Assembly: GCF_040529045.1 (NCBI RefSeq)
Contig: NZ_CP131914.1
Location: 2,588,501-2,652,500, forward strand
DNA: 64,000 nt
Direction of reading: 5' to 3'
Origin: Xanthomonas indica
GTDB lineage: Bacteria > Pseudomonadota > Gammaproteobacteria > Xanthomonadales > Xanthomonadaceae
Shown: positions 26,959 to 35,701 of the stretch, in pieces
Position numbering within the stretch: position 1 is the first letter of the stretch
Layout of the letters: every line of letters begins with the position of its first letter
Position numbers and translations under genes: made by a program
The notes under the pieces: generated by a model
Seen by the model: the letters and a program-made list of their open reading frames with translations, nothing else
What the model was told of the DNA's origin: nothing
The model's database searches: none

Positions 26959-28875
26959 TCAGGCGTCCTTGGATTCGTGCGGCGCGGCGGCGGCCTCGGC
27001 ATCGCGGCCCAGGTCGTATTCGGCGTCGTAGTTCCACAGGTCGCCGTCGGCGGCCGGCGGGCCGCAGGAGATCGACAGCGCGCCCTGGTCGGCTGGGCCG
27101 ACCATGCGGCGGTTGAGTCCGAACAGGTTGCGGCCCAGGTCGTGCGCGGCCGGCGCGGTGTTCGGCGCCAGCGGGCGCGCGGCCCACTCGGCGGCGTCCA
27201 CCAGCACTTCCAGGGTGCCGGCCTCGCCGTCCAGGCGCACGATGTCGCCTTCGCGCACGCGGGCGATGGGGCCGCCGCGCGCCGCTTCCGGGGTCACGTG
27301 GATGGCCGCGGGGAACTTGCCGGACGCGCCGGACAGGCGTCCGTCGGTGACCAGCGCCACGCGCCGGCCCTGGTTCTGCAGCAGGCCCAGCAACGGCGCC
27401 AGCGAATGCAGTTCCGGCATGCCGTTGGCCTGCGGGCCCTGGTAGCGCAGCACCACCACGAAGTCGTGCGGCAGTGCGCCGGCGGCGTGCAGCTTGTTCA
27501 GCGCCTGCGGCGCGTCGATCACCACGGCCGGGGCTTCGATGGTGCGGAACTGCGGCTTCACCGCCGACAGCTTGATCAGCGAGCGGCCCAGGTTGCCGCG
27601 CAGCAGGCGAAGGCCGCCCTGCGCCTCGAACGGGTTCGACGCCGGGCGCACCACCGCCTCGTCGGCGCTCTTGGCCGGGCTCGGCACGTAGCTCAGCTTG
27701 CCGTCCTGCAGGCACGGCTCGTCGCCGTAGGCGCGCATGCCGCCGGGCACGATGGTGGCCAGGTCGTCGTGCATCAGCCCGGCGTCCATCAGCTCGCGGA
27801 ACACGAAGCCGATGCCGCCGGCAGCGGCGAAGTGGTTCACGTCGGCCTCGCCGTTCGGATACACCCGCGCCAGCAGCGGCACCAGTTGCGACAGCGCGTC
27901 CAGGTCGTCCCAGGTCAGCACGATGCCGGCCGCGCGCGCCACCGCCAGCCAGTGGATGGTGTGGTTGGTGGAGCCGCCGGTGGCCATCAGCGCGACCACC
28001 GCGTTGACGATGGCGCGCTCGTCGATCAAACGGCCCAGCGGGCGGAAGTCGCTACCCAGCGCGGTGATGCGCAGCGCACGCTCGGTCGCCTGCTGGGTCA
28101 GCGCCTCGCGCAGCGGGGTGCCGGGATTGACGAAGGAGGCGCCGGGCAGCTGCACGCCCATCGCTTCCAGCAGCACCTGGTTGGAATTGGCGGTGCCGTA
28201 GAAGGTGCAGGTGCCGGGGGCGTGGTAGGACGCCGATTCGGCGGCCAGCAGTTCCTCGCGGGTGGCCTGGCCGGCGGCGTAGCGCTCGCGCACCTCGGCC
28301 TTCTGCTTGTTGGGGATGCCCGGGGTCATCGGCCCGGCCGGCACGAATACCGCCGGCAGGTGGCCGAAGGCCAGCGCGCCGATCAGCAGGCCCGGCACGA
28401 TCTTGTCGCACACGCCCAGGTACAGGCTGGTGTCGAACATGTCGTGGCTGAGGCCGATCGCGGTGGCCTGGGCGATCACGTCGCGCGAGAACAGCGACAG
28501 CTCCATGCCGGGACGGCCCTGGGTCACGCCGTCGCACATCGCCGGCACGCCGCCGGCGACCTGCGCGGTGGCGCCGAGCGCGCGCGCGGTGCTGCGGATG
28601 ATTTCCGGGTAGTGCTCGAACGGCTGGTGCGCCGAGAGCATGTCGTTGTAGGCGGTGATGATGCCCAGGTTGGGGGTGATCCCGCCTTCCAGCCGGCTCT
28701 TGTCGGTGGGGCCGCAGGCGGCGAAGCCGTGGGCGAGGTTGCCGCAGCTCAGGCGGCTGCGGAACGGACCGTCGCGCAGCGCGGCGTCGATGCCGGCCAG
28801 GTAGGCGCGCCGCGACGGCGCACTGCGCTGGCGGATGCGTTCGGTGATCGCGTGGAGGGTCGGATGCAGGCTCAT
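26959..28875 (-). CDS. edd: 6-phosphogluconate dehydratase
   Basis: Edd dehydrates 6-phosphogluconate to KDPG. The 638-residue IlvD/Edd-family protein has the iron-sulfur cysteine motifs [18 protein letters not shown] and [10 protein letters not shown] and the conserved [18 protein letters not shown] near the C-terminus. Edd is distinguished from dihydroxyacid dehydratase by length and by the eda neighbour. It is separated from pgl by a 145-bp gap full of heptamer repeats. Confidence 0.97.
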   Translation of the reverse strand: MSLHPTLHAITERIRQRSAPSRRAYLAGIDAALRDGPFRSRLSCGNLAHGFAACGPTDKSRLEGGITPNLGIITAYNDMLSAHQPFEHYPEIIRSTARALGATAQVAGGVPAMCDGVTQGRPGMELSLFSRDVIAQATAIGLSHDMFDTSLYLGVCDKIVPGLLIGALAFGHLPAVFVPAGPMTPGIPNKQKAEVRERYAAGQATREELLAAESASYHAPGTCTFYGTANSNQVLLEAMGVQLPGASFVNPGTPLREALTQQATERALRITALGSDFRPLGRLIDERAIVNAVVALMATGGSTNHTIHWLAVARAAGIVLTWDDLDALSQLVPLLARVYPNGEADVNHFAAAGGIGFVFRELMDAGLMHDDLATIVPGGMRAYGDEPCLQDGKLSYVPSPAKSADEAVVRPASNPFEAQGGLRLLRGNLGRSLIKLSAVKPQFRTIEAPAVVIDAPQALNKLHAAGALPHDFVVVLRYQGPQANGMPELHSLAPLLGLLQNQGRRVALVTDGRLSGASGKFPAAIHVTPEAARGGPIARVREGDIVRLDGEAGTLEVLVDAAEWAARPLAPNTAPAAHDLGRNLFGLNRRMVGPADQGALSISCGPPAADGDLWNYDAEYDLGRDAEAAAAPHESKDA

Positions 28876-28887
28876 TGGCGGAAATGG

Positions 28888-29020
28888 CTATGAAGGGGGA
28901 ATCGGGAAACGGGAATCGGGAATCGGGAATCGCAAGAGCGGGAATCGGGAATCGGAAGGGCGGAAATGCGTCAGCGCGCAGTTGTTGCCAATTCCCACTC
29001 CCGACTCCCCAATCCCCGCC
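28888..29020. repeat. Inverted pair of GGGAATN heptamer arrays in the edd-pgl gap
   Basis: Seven or so GGGAATC-type units (28892-28958) face an inverted set (ATTCCC.. CTCCCGACTCCCC, 28990-29018). The insertion sits inside the zwf-glk-pgl-edd-eda operon; no terminator is visible. Confidence 0.75.
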
Positions 29021-29740
29021 TCACTCGCACCAATGCACGCGCAAGCGCGCACCCGGCGTATCGAAGGCGACGCGGATCGGATACTCGTGCGGATCGGTGC
29101 CGGCCAGCGCACGCTCCAGCACCTCCAGCTTCTGCGTGCCGCGCAACAGCAGCACGCGCTGGCCGATCGGCGCCAGGCCGGCCGGGGTCAGGGTGATGCG
29201 CAGCGGCCAGGTGTTGGCGCCGGGGCAGCCGGTGGCGTCGAGCGCGGCGTAGGGCAGGGGATTGGTCAGGGCCTTGTTCAGGTCCGTCGCTCCGGGGAAC
29301 AGCGAGGCGGTGTGGCCATCGCCGCCCATGCCCAGCACCGCCATGCACGCGGCCGGGGCGTGCCGCGCATGCAGGTTGGCGGCATGCACGCAGTCCTGCA
29401 GCGGCTTGCCGACCCGTACCAGCGGCTCGAAGCGCGCCTCCTCGGCGCGGTCCAGCAGGCTGTGCCGGATCAGGTAGGCGTTGCTGTCGCTGTCCTGCGG
29501 CGACAGCCAGCGCTCGTCGACCAGGCCGACTTCCAGCTTCGACCAGTCCAGCGGCAGCTCGGCCAGCGCCTGGTACACCGGCGCCGGGGTGGTGCCGCCG
29601 GACAGCAGCAGGCGCGCGCCGCCGCGGCGCTGGATCTCCTCGCGCAGCGCGGTGCCGATCTCGGCCGCCGCCGCGTCGATCCATTCGTCCGGATCGTCGT
29701 AGCGGATCAGCGTGATGCGGTCGGACAGCGTGGGGCTCAT
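29021..29740 (-). CDS. pgl: 6-phosphogluconolactonase
   Basis: Pgl hydrolyses 6-phosphogluconolactone, the Zwf product, to 6-phosphogluconate. The 239-residue DevB/SOL-type protein contains LLLSGGTTPAPVYQAL, VDERWLSPQDSDSN and MGGDGHTASLFPG, the phosphate- and substrate-binding motifs. Its ATG overlaps the glk stop by 4 nt. Confidence 0.96.
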   Translation of the reverse strand: MSPTLSDRITLIRYDDPDEWIDAAAAEIGTALREEIQRRGGARLLLSGGTTPAPVYQALAELPLDWSKLEVGLVDERWLSPQDSDSNAYLIRHSLLDRAEEARFEPLVRVGKPLQDCVHAANLHARHAPAACMAVLGMGGDGHTASLFPGATDLNKALTNPLPYAALDATGCPGANTWPLRITLTPAGLAPIGQRVLLLRGTQKLEVLERALAGTDPHEYPIRVAFDTPGARLRVHWCE

Positions 29741-30744
29741 GCAATGGCTCCTGGGGATTGCCGCGCGGCGTCCACCGCGTAGGCGGCGGCGCCGAGCAGG
29801 CCGGGACGGGGGTGGATCACCGCCAGCGACGGCACCCGCGCCATGATCGACGAAAACCGGCCCTTGTGCTCGAAACGCTGGCGGAACCCGGAATGCTGGA
29901 TCGCGTCGAGCATCTTCGGCACCAGCCCGCCGGTCAGGAACACGCCGTCCCAGGCGCCCTGCATCAGCACCAGGTCGCCGGCGATGGCGCCGAACACGGC
30001 GCAGAACACGTCCACTGTGCGCATCGCCCGGTAATCGCCCTGCGCGGCGCGCGCGGTGATGTCTTCCGGCTGCAGCGGGCCCGGATCGTCGCCGGCGATC
30101 TCGCTGAGCGCGCGGTGGATGTTGACCAGGCCCGGGCCACAGATCAGGCGCTCGTTGGAGACGCGGCCGAACTGCTGCGACAGCAGTTCCAGGATGCGGA
30201 TCTCCTCCGGCGTGCCCGGCGGGAAGCTGACGTGGCCGCCCTCGGTCTCCAGCGGAAAGCAGCGCCCGCCGCGCATCATCAGGCCGCCCACGCCCAGGCC
30301 GGTGCCAGGGCCGATCACGCCGTAGTTGCGCGGCACCTCGACCGGCGCCGGCGTCCAGCTGGCGCCGCCGACCTGGACCACGTCCTGCGGCCGCAGCAGG
30401 CTGATCGCCATCGCCTGCGCGGCGAAGTCGTTGATCAGGTGCAGTTCGTCGAAGCCGAGCATGGCGCGGGTGCGCGCCCGCGAGATCACCCACGGGTGGT
30501 TGGTGATGCGTGCCTCGTCGCCGTCGACGCGGCCGGCCACCGCGAAGGTGCCGCTGCGCGCGTCCACCCCGGTCTGTTCCAGATAATGGCGGGCGGCGTC
30601 GCCCAGCGACGGGAACTCCACCACCGAGTAGGTCTGCGTGCTGTCGTCGAGCAGCGGCACCGAGGCGTCGAGATCGGCGAGAGCGAAACGGGCATTGGTG
30701 CCGCCGATGTCGGCCACCAGCACCGGGCGCTGCGGGGCGCTCAC
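29737..30744 (-). CDS. glk: Glucokinase (ROK-unrelated Glk family)
   Basis: Glk phosphorylates glucose to glucose 6-phosphate. The 335 residues start with the phosphate-binding motif LVADIGGTNARFAL; LINDFAAQAMAI, GPGTGLGVGGLM and EGGHVSFPPGTPEE are the glucose-binding hallmarks of the bacterial Glk family. Overlaps of 4 nt with zwf upstream and pgl downstream show translational coupling. It would feed cytoplasmic glucose from imported glucans into Zwf. Confidence 0.97.
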   Translation of the reverse strand: MSAPQRPVLVADIGGTNARFALADLDASVPLLDDSTQTYSVVEFPSLGDAARHYLEQTGVDARSGTFAVAGRVDGDEARITNHPWVISRARTRAMLGFDELHLINDFAAQAMAISLLRPQDVVQVGGASWTPAPVEVPRNYGVIGPGTGLGVGGLMMRGGRCFPLETEGGHVSFPPGTPEEIRILELLSQQFGRVSNERLICGPGLVNIHRALSEIAGDDPGPLQPEDITARAAQGDYRAMRTVDVFCAVFGAIAGDLVLMQGAWDGVFLTGGLVPKMLDAIQHSGFRQRFEHKGRFSSIMARVPSLAVIHPRPGLLGAAAYAVDAARQSPGAIA

Positions 30745-32204
30745 GAAGCGACCCGCGGCGCGGCGCCGGACTGGTCGCAGGACACGTAGGCCTGCGCTTC
30801 CTCCGGCCCCCAGCTACCGGCCGGGTAGGGCAGCAACGGAAGGTGCGCCTGCGCCCAGGCGGCGCTGACGCTGTCGATCCAGGCCCAGGCGGCGCGCACC
30901 TCGTCGTCGCGCACGAACAGCGCGTGGTTGCCGTTGAGCGCGTCGAGCATCAGCCGCTCGTAGGCGATGCGCCGGTGCAGGCCGGTGGGCACCGACAGTT
31001 CCAGTTCCAGCGGCTGCAGTTCCAGCGCGCCCCATTCCGGGCCGGCCAGGCTGCTCATCAGCCCCAGTTCGATGTTCTCCTGCGGCTGCAGCTGGAAGGT
31101 CAGCCGGTTCGGCGCGGCCTGCTGTGCGGCCGGGCGCTCGAACAGCCAGTGGGTGACCGGCTTGAGCGTGACTACCACGCGGGTGGAGCGCTCGGCCAGG
31201 CGCTTGCCGGTGCACAGCCGGAACGGCACCCCGGCCCAGCGCCAGTTGTCGATGTAGGCGGTGACCGCGGCGAAGGTTTCCACGTCGCTGCCTTCCGGCG
31301 GCTGGTAGGCCTGCGCCGGCTGGCCGTTGATGGCGCCGGCGGTGTAGCGCCCGCGCACGCTGTCGCGGGCGGCATGCTCCGCGCTCAGCGGCCGCAGTGC
31401 GCGCAGCACCTTGACCTTCTCGTCGCGGATGCGGTCGGCTTCCAGCGACGCTGGCGGCTCCATCGCCACCAGGCACAGCAGCTGCAGGATATGGCTCTGC
31501 ACCATGTCGCGCAGCGCGCCGGAGCGCGCGTAGTAGGCATCGCGGCCGTCCACGCCCTCGCTCTCGGCGACCAGGATGTCCACCGACTCGATGTAGGTGC
31601 GGTTCCACACCGCCTCCAGCAGCGTGTTGCCGAAGCGCAGCGCGATCAGGTTCTGCACCGCGGCCTTGCCCAGGTAGTGGTCCAGGCGGAACACGCGATC
31701 CTCGTCGATCAGCGCGCCGATCGCCTGCACGATCTCGCGGGCGCTGTCCGAATCGTGGCCGATCGGCTTCTCCAGCATCAGCCGGTGCGGCGCGGCCAGC
31801 GCCCCGCCCAGGGCCAGGCCCTGGCAGGTGCTGATGTACAGCCCCGGCGGGATCGCCAGGTAGCTCACGCAGCGGCGCGCGGTCAGGTCGCGCACCGCGG
31901 CGGCCACCGATTCGGCGTCGCGCAGGTCCACCGAGCGGTAGTCGATGCGCGCCAGCAGCGCCTGCACGATCGATTCGCCGATCTGCGGCATCGCCGCCTG
32001 CAGGCGCGGCTTGAGGAGTTCGTGGAACTTGGCGGTGTCGTGCGGCGACAGCGCCAGCGCGCGGATGCGGAAGTCTTCCGGCAGGAAGCCGTCGTCGAGC
32101 ATGCGCAGCAGCGAGGGGAACAGGTAGCGCTGGGCCAGATCGCCGGTGGCGCCGAACAACAGGAAGGTATCGTGCATCGACCGGGTTTCGGTTTCGGGTG
32201 ACAT
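30741..32204 (-). CDS. zwf: Glucose-6-phosphate 1-dehydrogenase
   Basis: Zwf oxidises glucose 6-phosphate to 6-phosphogluconolactone with NAD(P)+. The 487 residues show the coenzyme motif FGATGDLA (about 17-24), EKPIGHD (about 145-151) and the substrate/catalytic motif RLDHYLGK (about 173-180). The ATG at 32204 has an AGGTG ribosome site 10 nt upstream; the next ATG (32177) has none. First gene of the Entner-Doudoroff operon, divergent from the ABC ATPase gene across a region holding operator 3. Confidence 0.96.
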   Translation of the reverse strand: MSPETETRSMHDTFLLFGATGDLAQRYLFPSLLRMLDDGFLPEDFRIRALALSPHDTAKFHELLKPRLQAAMPQIGESIVQALLARIDYRSVDLRDAESVAAAVRDLTARRCVSYLAIPPGLYISTCQGLALGGALAAPHRLMLEKPIGHDSDSAREIVQAIGALIDEDRVFRLDHYLGKAAVQNLIALRFGNTLLEAVWNRTYIESVDILVAESEGVDGRDAYYARSGALRDMVQSHILQLLCLVAMEPPASLEADRIRDEKVKVLRALRPLSAEHAARDSVRGRYTAGAINGQPAQAYQPPEGSDVETFAAVTAYIDNWRWAGVPFRLCTGKRLAERSTRVVVTLKPVTHWLFERPAAQQAAPNRLTFQLQPQENIELGLMSSLAGPEWGALELQPLELELSVPTGLHRRIAYERLMLDALNGNHALFVRDDEVRAAWAWIDSVSAAWAQAHLPLLPYPAGSWGPEEAQAYVSCDQSGAAPRVAS

Positions 32205-32606
32205 GGTGTCGATCACCTGGGGGCTAGAAGTGACGTGGCGTGGGAAAGCGAACGGCGGGAACGGCCTGTATCCGGCCGGTTCGGGCGAAGGCGTGACGCG
32301 GGACGGCCGCCAGGCGGGGACGCACGATCCAGGAGATGAATACGACTGCCAGACCTCTGAGCATACCTCTCCCATGCCTCATGCTGCAGGCCGGATAACG
32401 ACGGCGCGCCGGATCGGCGGCTGGCGGCGGATCGCATTGCGTGCCCTCCCAGGCTCGAGGTTGCCCCGTGAAAACGGTTACATGGCAGAATACCGCATCG
32501 CGATCCATTGTTGCCTGCGCGCTGGCACGATGCGACCCGCATTCGTATGCACTGCCCTCGGGAGGGACCGGCGGCAGCCCGTTCCTCACTGCCGGAAACC
32601 GGATAC
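32205..32606. promoter_or_regulatory. Divergent control region zwf / sugar ABC ATPase
   Basis: This 400-bp gap has no gene. It holds the LacI-type operator at 32469 and presumably both promoters. The operator is closer to the ATPase gene (125 bp) than to zwf (265 bp). I see no clear -35/-10 pair. Confidence 0.6.
32469..32482. promoter_or_regulatory. Putative LacI-family operator 3
   Basis: TGAAAACGGTTACA differs from operator 1 by a single base and keeps the central CG. Located between zwf and the ABC ATPase gene, it could control both the Entner-Doudoroff operon and the transporter ATPase. Confidence 0.78.
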
Positions 32607-33719
32607 ATGGCGAAAGTACAACTGGACAACATCCGCAAGGTCTACGACAACGGCCAGGTCGCCGTGCACGGGGCCAGCTTCGAAGTGGCCGACGGCGAAC
32701 TGATGGTGCTGGTCGGGCCTTCGGGCTGCGGCAAGTCCACGCTGCTGCGGATGATCGCCGGCCTGGAGGAGATCAGCGGCGGCGAGCTGCGCATCGGCGA
32801 GCGCGTGGTCAACGAGGTGGCGCCGAAGGATCGCGACATCGCCATGGTGTTCCAGAGCTATGCGCTGTACCCGCACATGACCGTGGCCGAGAACCTGGCG
32901 TTCGGGCTCAAGCTGCGCGGCGAGAGCAAGGAGGTCATCCGCCAGCGCGTGGCCGCCGCCGCCGACACCCTGGGCCTGACCCCGATGCTGGACAAGCTGC
33001 CGCGCGCGATGTCCGGCGGCCAGCGCCAGCGCGTGGCGCTGGGCCGCGCCCTGGTGCGCGAGCCGGCGGTGTTCCTGCTCGACGAGCCGCTGTCCAACCT
33101 GGACGCCAAGCTGCGCCATTCGGTGCGCACCGAGATCGCGCAGCTGCACCGCAAGCTCGGCACCACCATGATCTACGTCACCCACGACCAGGTCGAGGCG
33201 ATGACCCTGGGCCAGCGCATCGTCGTGCTCAAGGACGGGGTGATCCAGCAGATCGACACGCCGATGGCGCTGTACGACCGCCCGGCCAACCTGTTCGTGG
33301 CCGGCTTCCTCGGTAGCCCGGCGATGAACGTACTGCGCGGGCGGCTGGTCGGCGAGGGCGGCCTGCAGTTGCACTTGCAGGACGGTGGCCGGGTGCCGCT
33401 GCCGGGCGCGCAGCTGGCGCCGCAGTGGCTGGGCCGCGAACTGGCGGTCGGCGTGCGGCCGGAACACCTGCAGCCCAGCGACGACGCGCAGGGCGGCTTC
33501 GAGGCCACCATCGAGGTGATCGAGCCGGTCGGCAACGAAATCTTCGTCAATCTCAGCCACGGCGCGCAGCCGCTGGTGATGCGGGTGGCGCCGCGCGCGC
33601 TGCCGGGCCTGGGCGAGCGCCTGCGGGTGGCGGTGCGCGGCGACGCGCTGCACTTCTTCGATGCCGAGAGTGGGGTGCGCCTGGAGGCGCGGGACTCGGG
33701 AATCGGGAATCGGGAATAG
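32607..33719 (+). CDS. ugpC: Sugar ABC transporter ATPase (UgpC/MalK/MsmX-like)
   Basis: The 370-residue ATPase has Walker A VGPSGCGKST (about 36-45), signature MSGGQRQRVALGRAL, Walker B VFLLDEPLSNLD and a C-terminal TOBE/OB-fold regulatory domain (VGVRPEHLQPS). MalK-type subunits serve CUT1 importers. The binding protein and permeases at 19506-22527 lack an ATPase, and both genes carry the same operator motif, so this is their likely partner. The coding end runs into a heptamer repeat: the last residues (RDSGIGNRE) are encoded by it. Confidence 0.93.
   Translation: MAKVQLDNIRKVYDNGQVAVHGASFEVADGELMVLVGPSGCGKSTLLRMIAGLEEISGGELRIGERVVNEVAPKDRDIAMVFQSYALYPHMTVAENLAFGLKLRGESKEVIRQRVAAAADTLGLTPMLDKLPRAMSGGQRQRVALGRALVREPAVFLLDEPLSNLDAKLRHSVRTEIAQLHRKLGTTMIYVTHDQVEAMTLGQRIVVLKDGVIQQIDTPMALYDRPANLFVAGFLGSPAMNVLRGRLVGEGGLQLHLQDGGRVPLPGAQLAPQWLGRELAVGVRPEHLQPSDDAQGGFEATIEVIEPVGNEIFVNLSHGAQPLVMRVAPRALPGLGERLRVAVRGDALHFFDAESGVRLEARDSGIGNRE
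33694..33718. repeat. GGGAATC repeat forming the 3' end of the ATPase gene
   Basis: Heptamer units (actcgggaatcgggaatcgg and a further partial unit) code for the last residues and supply the TAG stop. The following bases (gcaaaagcaacag..aacgccggcg) resemble those after the array at 26110. Confidence 0.8.
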
Positions 33720-33749
33720 CAAAAGCAACAGCGCGAAACGCCGGCGCGC

Positions 33750-34622
33750 TCAGCGCGCCAGGCCGTCGACCAGCGGTTGCCAGCGTGCGGGGTGACCGTC
33801 GACGTCCAGCGCGGCCGGCGGCGCCTCCTCCAGCGGCAGCACCGCCAGCGCCAGGGTCCCGGCGACGCTGACCACGCTGCCGAACGGCTGGCCGTCGCGC
33901 AGCACCGCCGCGTCGATCGCGACCGCGGCCTCTGTTTCCAGCAACTGCACGGCGCGCTTGGCCTTGCCCAGGAAGTGGGTGCGGGCGACGATTTCCTGGC
34001 CGGGGTAGCAGCCCTTCTTGACGCTGAAGGCATGCAGCCGGTCCAGGCCCAGTTGCTGCGGCGTCCACTGTTCGCGCTGGCTCGGCGCCAGCCGCACCAG
34101 GCCCAGGCGCAGGTCGGCCGCGCGCCAGGCTTCCGCCAGCGCCGGGTCGGCGGCCGGCGCATCTGCCACCGGCGCCGGCACCAGGCGCAACGTACGCGGC
34201 AGGCCGTCGCCGCCCATGTCCAGTTCGATCACGCCGGACTCATCGCGCGCCGACGTCGCGCCCCGGGCCTGCTCCGGTAGGCTCAGGCGACCCAAGGCAA
34301 GCAGCGTGCCCTCGACGGTGATGCGCAGCTTGCGCCGGAACACGAAGCGGCCCAGTGCCGCCGCCAGGTCCTCGGCGCCGCCGTCGGGCAGCAGCATCAG
34401 CAAGGCGTCGTCGGCCTGGCGCAGCAGCGCGAACACCGCGATCACCCGGCCCTTGGCGGTGAGCCAGGCGTTCCACTGCCACTGGCCCGCGGCCAGCGCC
34501 TGCACGTCGTTGGCGAACTGCGCATGGGCGAAGGCCACTGCATCCGGACCGCGCAAGGCGACGTATTGCAGGTGTGGCAAGGCGGAAAAACCGCCGGAAT
34601 CGAGATTCAGGTTGTCAGGCAC
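33750..34622 (-). CDS. ygfZ: Folate-binding protein YgfZ (iron-sulfur/tRNA-modifying GcvT-like)
   Basis: YgfZ uses tetrahydrofolate and supports assembly or repair of some iron-sulfur enzymes, including MiaB. The 290-residue GcvT-like protein has the family signature VKKGCYPGQEIVART with the conserved Cys. It is divergent from the sdh cluster with only 39 bp between starts, so the promoters overlap. Its proximity to the Fe-S enzyme succinate dehydrogenase is functionally sensible. Confidence 0.95.
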   Translation of the reverse strand: MPDNLNLDSGGFSALPHLQYVALRGPDAVAFAHAQFANDVQALAAGQWQWNAWLTAKGRVIAVFALLRQADDALLMLLPDGGAEDLAAALGRFVFRRKLRITVEGTLLALGRLSLPEQARGATSARDESGVIELDMGGDGLPRTLRLVPAPVADAPAADPALAEAWRAADLRLGLVRLAPSQREQWTPQQLGLDRLHAFSVKKGCYPGQEIVARTHFLGKAKRAVQLLETEAAVAIDAAVLRDGQPFGSVVSVAGTLALAVLPLEEAPPAALDVDGHPARWQPLVDGLAR

Positions 34623-34661
34623 GAGAGGGGAGGACTAAAATTGACGAGTTGTGAGACCCGC

Positions 34662-34832
34662 ATGATAGGCCAACCAACCCCCACACCCGAGTCCGATCCC
34701 GAAACGCAGCGGCCCGCCGAGGAGACCCCTCCGCAGACCACGCCTGCGCCGCGGGAGATCGGCGGGCGCGGCGGCCTCGAGCCGACGCGCTACGGCGACT
34801 GGGAGAAAAACGGACGCTGCATCGATTTTTGA
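34662..34832 (+). CDS. Succinate dehydrogenase assembly factor 4 homolog (DUF1674)
   Basis: This 56-residue protein has a Pro/Thr-rich N-terminal half and the C-terminal hallmark GGRGGLEPTRYGDWEKNGRC-IDF. In eukaryotes SdhAF4 binds flavinylated SdhA during assembly. Being first in front of sdhCDAB supports the same job. The frame could begin slightly earlier at a TTG, but the ATG gives the usual small size. Confidence 0.88.
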   Translation: MIGQPTPTPESDPETQRPAEETPPQTTPAPREIGGRGGLEPTRYGDWEKNGRCIDF

Positions 34833-34892
34833 GCAGCTTTGAGCCAACGCGGCCTTAAGCACGCCGCCCAGCCGAGACAACGAGCCCAGCGA

Positions 34893-35285
34893 ATGGCTAC
34901 GCGCGAACGTCCTCTTTCCCCGCATCTGCAGGTCTATCGCTGGCAGATCCAGATGGTGACCTCGATCCTGAATCGGGCCACCGGCATCGTGCTGTCGATC
35001 GGTGCCCTGATCATCGCCGCCGGCCTGTTGGCCCTGATGCTCGGCCCCGCCTCCTGGAATCTCTTCCGCGACATCGCCGGCGCCTGGTACGGCCAGGTGT
35101 TCCTGTTCGGCTGGACCTGGTGCTTCGCCTTCCATCTGTTCGGCGGCCTGCGCCACATCCTGCAGGATTTCGGCCAGGGCTACGCCGTCCGCGCCTTCGT
35201 CACCATCGGCTGGCTGTCGGTCGTGCTCAGCTTCGTGCTGACCGCCGCCGTGTGGGCCTACGTGCTGCTGGGAGCCACCGCATGA
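34893..35285 (+). CDS. sdhC: Succinate dehydrogenase cytochrome b556 subunit
   Basis: SdhC anchors the complex and binds heme b and quinone. The 130 residues have three transmembrane segments, the N-terminal RPLSPHLQVYRWQIQMVTSI with the quinone-site region, and the heme-ligand His in GGLRHILQDFG (about 88). The ATG overlaps nothing upstream; its stop overlaps the sdhD start by ATGA. Confidence 0.95.
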   Translation: MATRERPLSPHLQVYRWQIQMVTSILNRATGIVLSIGALIIAAGLLALMLGPASWNLFRDIAGAWYGQVFLFGWTWCFAFHLFGGLRHILQDFGQGYAVRAFVTIGWLSVVLSFVLTAAVWAYVLLGATA

Positions 35286-35668
35286 GCCGCTATCGCACTC
35301 CGTTGAAGAACGTCCGCGGCCTGGGCGCGGCCAAGACCGGCACCGAGCATTTCGTGGTGCAGCGCCTGACCGCCACCGCGCTGGTGCCGTTGTCGATCTG
35401 GTTCCTGATCTTCGTGCTGAGCCTGCTCGGCTCGGACTATGTCGCCGCCACCGAGGCCGTGGCCAAGCCGTGGAACGCGATCCTGCTGGTCGGCTTCCTG
35501 ATCGCCGCGTTCTGGCACGCCCAGCTCGGCATGCAGGTGGTGCTGGAAGACTACGTGCACACCTCGCTGCTGGCCCTGGCCGCGCAGACCATCGTGCGCT
35601 TCGTCGCCGTGCTCGGCGCCATCGTCAGCATCTTCGCCGTGGCGCGCATCGCGCTGGGCATCGCCTGA
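35282..35668 (+). CDS. sdhD: Succinate dehydrogenase hydrophobic anchor subunit
   Basis: The 128-residue SdhD has three membrane helices and the sequence FWHAQLGMQVVLEDYVH containing the heme-ligand His and the quinone-side Asp-Tyr. Start overlaps sdhC by 4 nt. sdhA follows after 33 bp. Confidence 0.95.
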   Translation: MSRYRTPLKNVRGLGAAKTGTEHFVVQRLTATALVPLSIWFLIFVLSLLGSDYVAATEAVAKPWNAILLVGFLIAAFWHAQLGMQVVLEDYVHTSLLALAAQTIVRFVAVLGAIVSIFAVARIALGIA

Positions 35669-35701
35669 TCCATCGGCGCCCCCTCTAGGAACCACATTTC
35701 G

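Noticed and set aside
32205-32375. N-terminal extension of zwf
   Set aside because: 57 extra residues without family support; the ATG at 32204 has a good ribosome site.
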